From Tateyamaria omphalii (GTDB taxonomy: Bacteria > Pseudomonadota > Alphaproteobacteria > Rhodobacterales > Rhodobacteraceae), in the NCBI RefSeq assembly GCF_019802125.1, contig NZ_JAHVHT010000002.1, positions 62,001 through 126,000 on the forward strand: DNA of 64,000 nt, read 5' to 3'. Of this stretch, positions 63,588 through 64,000 are shown in pieces; position 1 is the first letter of the stretch; every line of letters starts with the position of its first letter. The position numbers and the translations under genes were made by a program. Under the pieces are notes generated by a model, which saw only the letters and a list, made by a program, of their open reading frames with translations, was not told where the DNA came from and ran no database searches.

Positions 63588-64000
63588 ATGATTGAACCAG
63601 TGACCAATCCTTTCACCCGTTTTCCAGCCTGTATCGCCCTGCCTCTCACGATGATCGGACAGTTTGCAGAGGCAGACCCATTTGAAGCACGCGACCCGTC
63701 CTGGGTGGCGCGCGGATATATCGACACCACGGATCGCATTGTCGATCAGGGCAACAGTTCCGTGGCAAGTGAACTGCTGTATGGGCCCATACTCGAATTG
63801 AATGGTCGATACGAATGGCGCAACGACCGGGGCGGTCGCATATTTGTTGATCCCCTGGCGGTCACAAGACTGTTTCCTGATGATTCCGACGTGAACGATC
63901 TGCGCGTCGGTCTGTTTGGCGAATACCGTTTCAGGCCGGACCAGTCCGAGAATACGGAGTTTCGTCTGCGCACCGGAGTGGAAAGAACCACCAGCTTCCC
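63588..64000 (+). CDS. Probable outer-membrane/exported protein (partial, continues past the window)
   Basis: An open frame that does not stop before the right edge, 137 residues visible. An N-terminal segment (PFTRFPACIALPLTMIGQFA) looks like a signal peptide, ending EADP near the mature start. The rest alternates polar and hydrophobic residues with many aromatics (GYIDTTDRIVDQGN; LYGPILELNGRYEWRND; VGLFGEYRFRPD; TEFRLRTGVERTTSF), as in a beta-barrel. I do not recognise a family. GTG at 63600 is an alternative start. Confidence 0.6.
   Translation, partial: MIEPVTNPFTRFPACIALPLTMIGQFAEADPFEARDPSWVARGYIDTTDRIVDQGNSSVASELLYGPILELNGRYEWRNDRGGRIFVDPLAVTRLFPDDSDVNDLRVGLFGEYRFRPDQSENTEFRLRTGVERTTSF

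Overview
The window is high-GC chromosomal DNA from an alphaproteobacterium, almost certainly the Roseobacter group / Rhodobacteraceae. The reasons are the gene families and their order (rbfA, truB, rpsO and pnp in one region; dapB divergent from rbfA; a YbbN-like thioredoxin, LON-domain protein and Trm112 protein in a row; rsmB, heparinase, purH and lspA in a row), the methylated-amine genes typical of marine roseobacters, and the codon usage. I see no rRNA, tRNA, CRISPR array, transposase, integrase or prophage gene. It reads as core chromosome with a few accessory insertions.

Layout. 0-5 kb: a SAP-domain protein, then a TroABCD-type Mn/Zn ABC transporter operon (minus strand) with two Fur-family-like boxes before its first gene. 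5-8 kb: an operon of a DUF4173 membrane protein, response regulator and histidine kinase. 8-11.5 kb: deoC and a double aldehyde dehydrogenase. 11.6-20.1 kb: a seven-gene minus-strand run (rsmB, heparinase-like protein, purH, lspA, DUF3035 lipoprotein, two M16 peptidases). 20-31.4 kb: dapB and a dispersed rbfA-truB-rpsO-pnp set, with a DUF2233 protein, an Old-Yellow-Enzyme-like oxidoreductase, a membrane protein, a DUF1643 protein, an RTX-like protein, a small membrane protein and an ASCH-like protein placed between them. 31.5-37.7 kb: a glycosyltransferase, 1-Cys peroxiredoxin, aldehyde dehydrogenase, GFA protein with a divergent WYL regulator, rluA and an esterase. 37.7-46.1 kb: rarD and a six-gene operon for N-methyl (glycine betaine, dimethylglycine, sarcosine type) one-carbon metabolism. 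46.1-52.5 kb: a methionine-sulfoxide reductase, thiolase, STAS/anti-sigma pair, gamma-glutamyltransferase, hspQ, an AEC transporter and a lytic-transglycosylase-like lipoprotein. 52.5-64 kb: lolA, ftsK, a DapC-like aminotransferase, amidase, a UbiH-family hydroxylase, Trm112/LON/thioredoxin genes, a GNAT protein, exonuclease III and the start of a probable outer-membrane protein.

The most system-like stretch is 38653-46085. An XRE-cupin regulator, LysE exporter, GFA protein, two FAD/GcvT fusion dehydrogenases and a homocysteine methyltransferase lie almost end to end, with a perfect 10-bp inverted repeat just before the first start codon. I infer a self-regulated methyl-group catabolic operon. 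The window also carries three families of short dispersed intergenic hairpin repeats (two, four and four copies). All four copies of one family sit between convergent genes.
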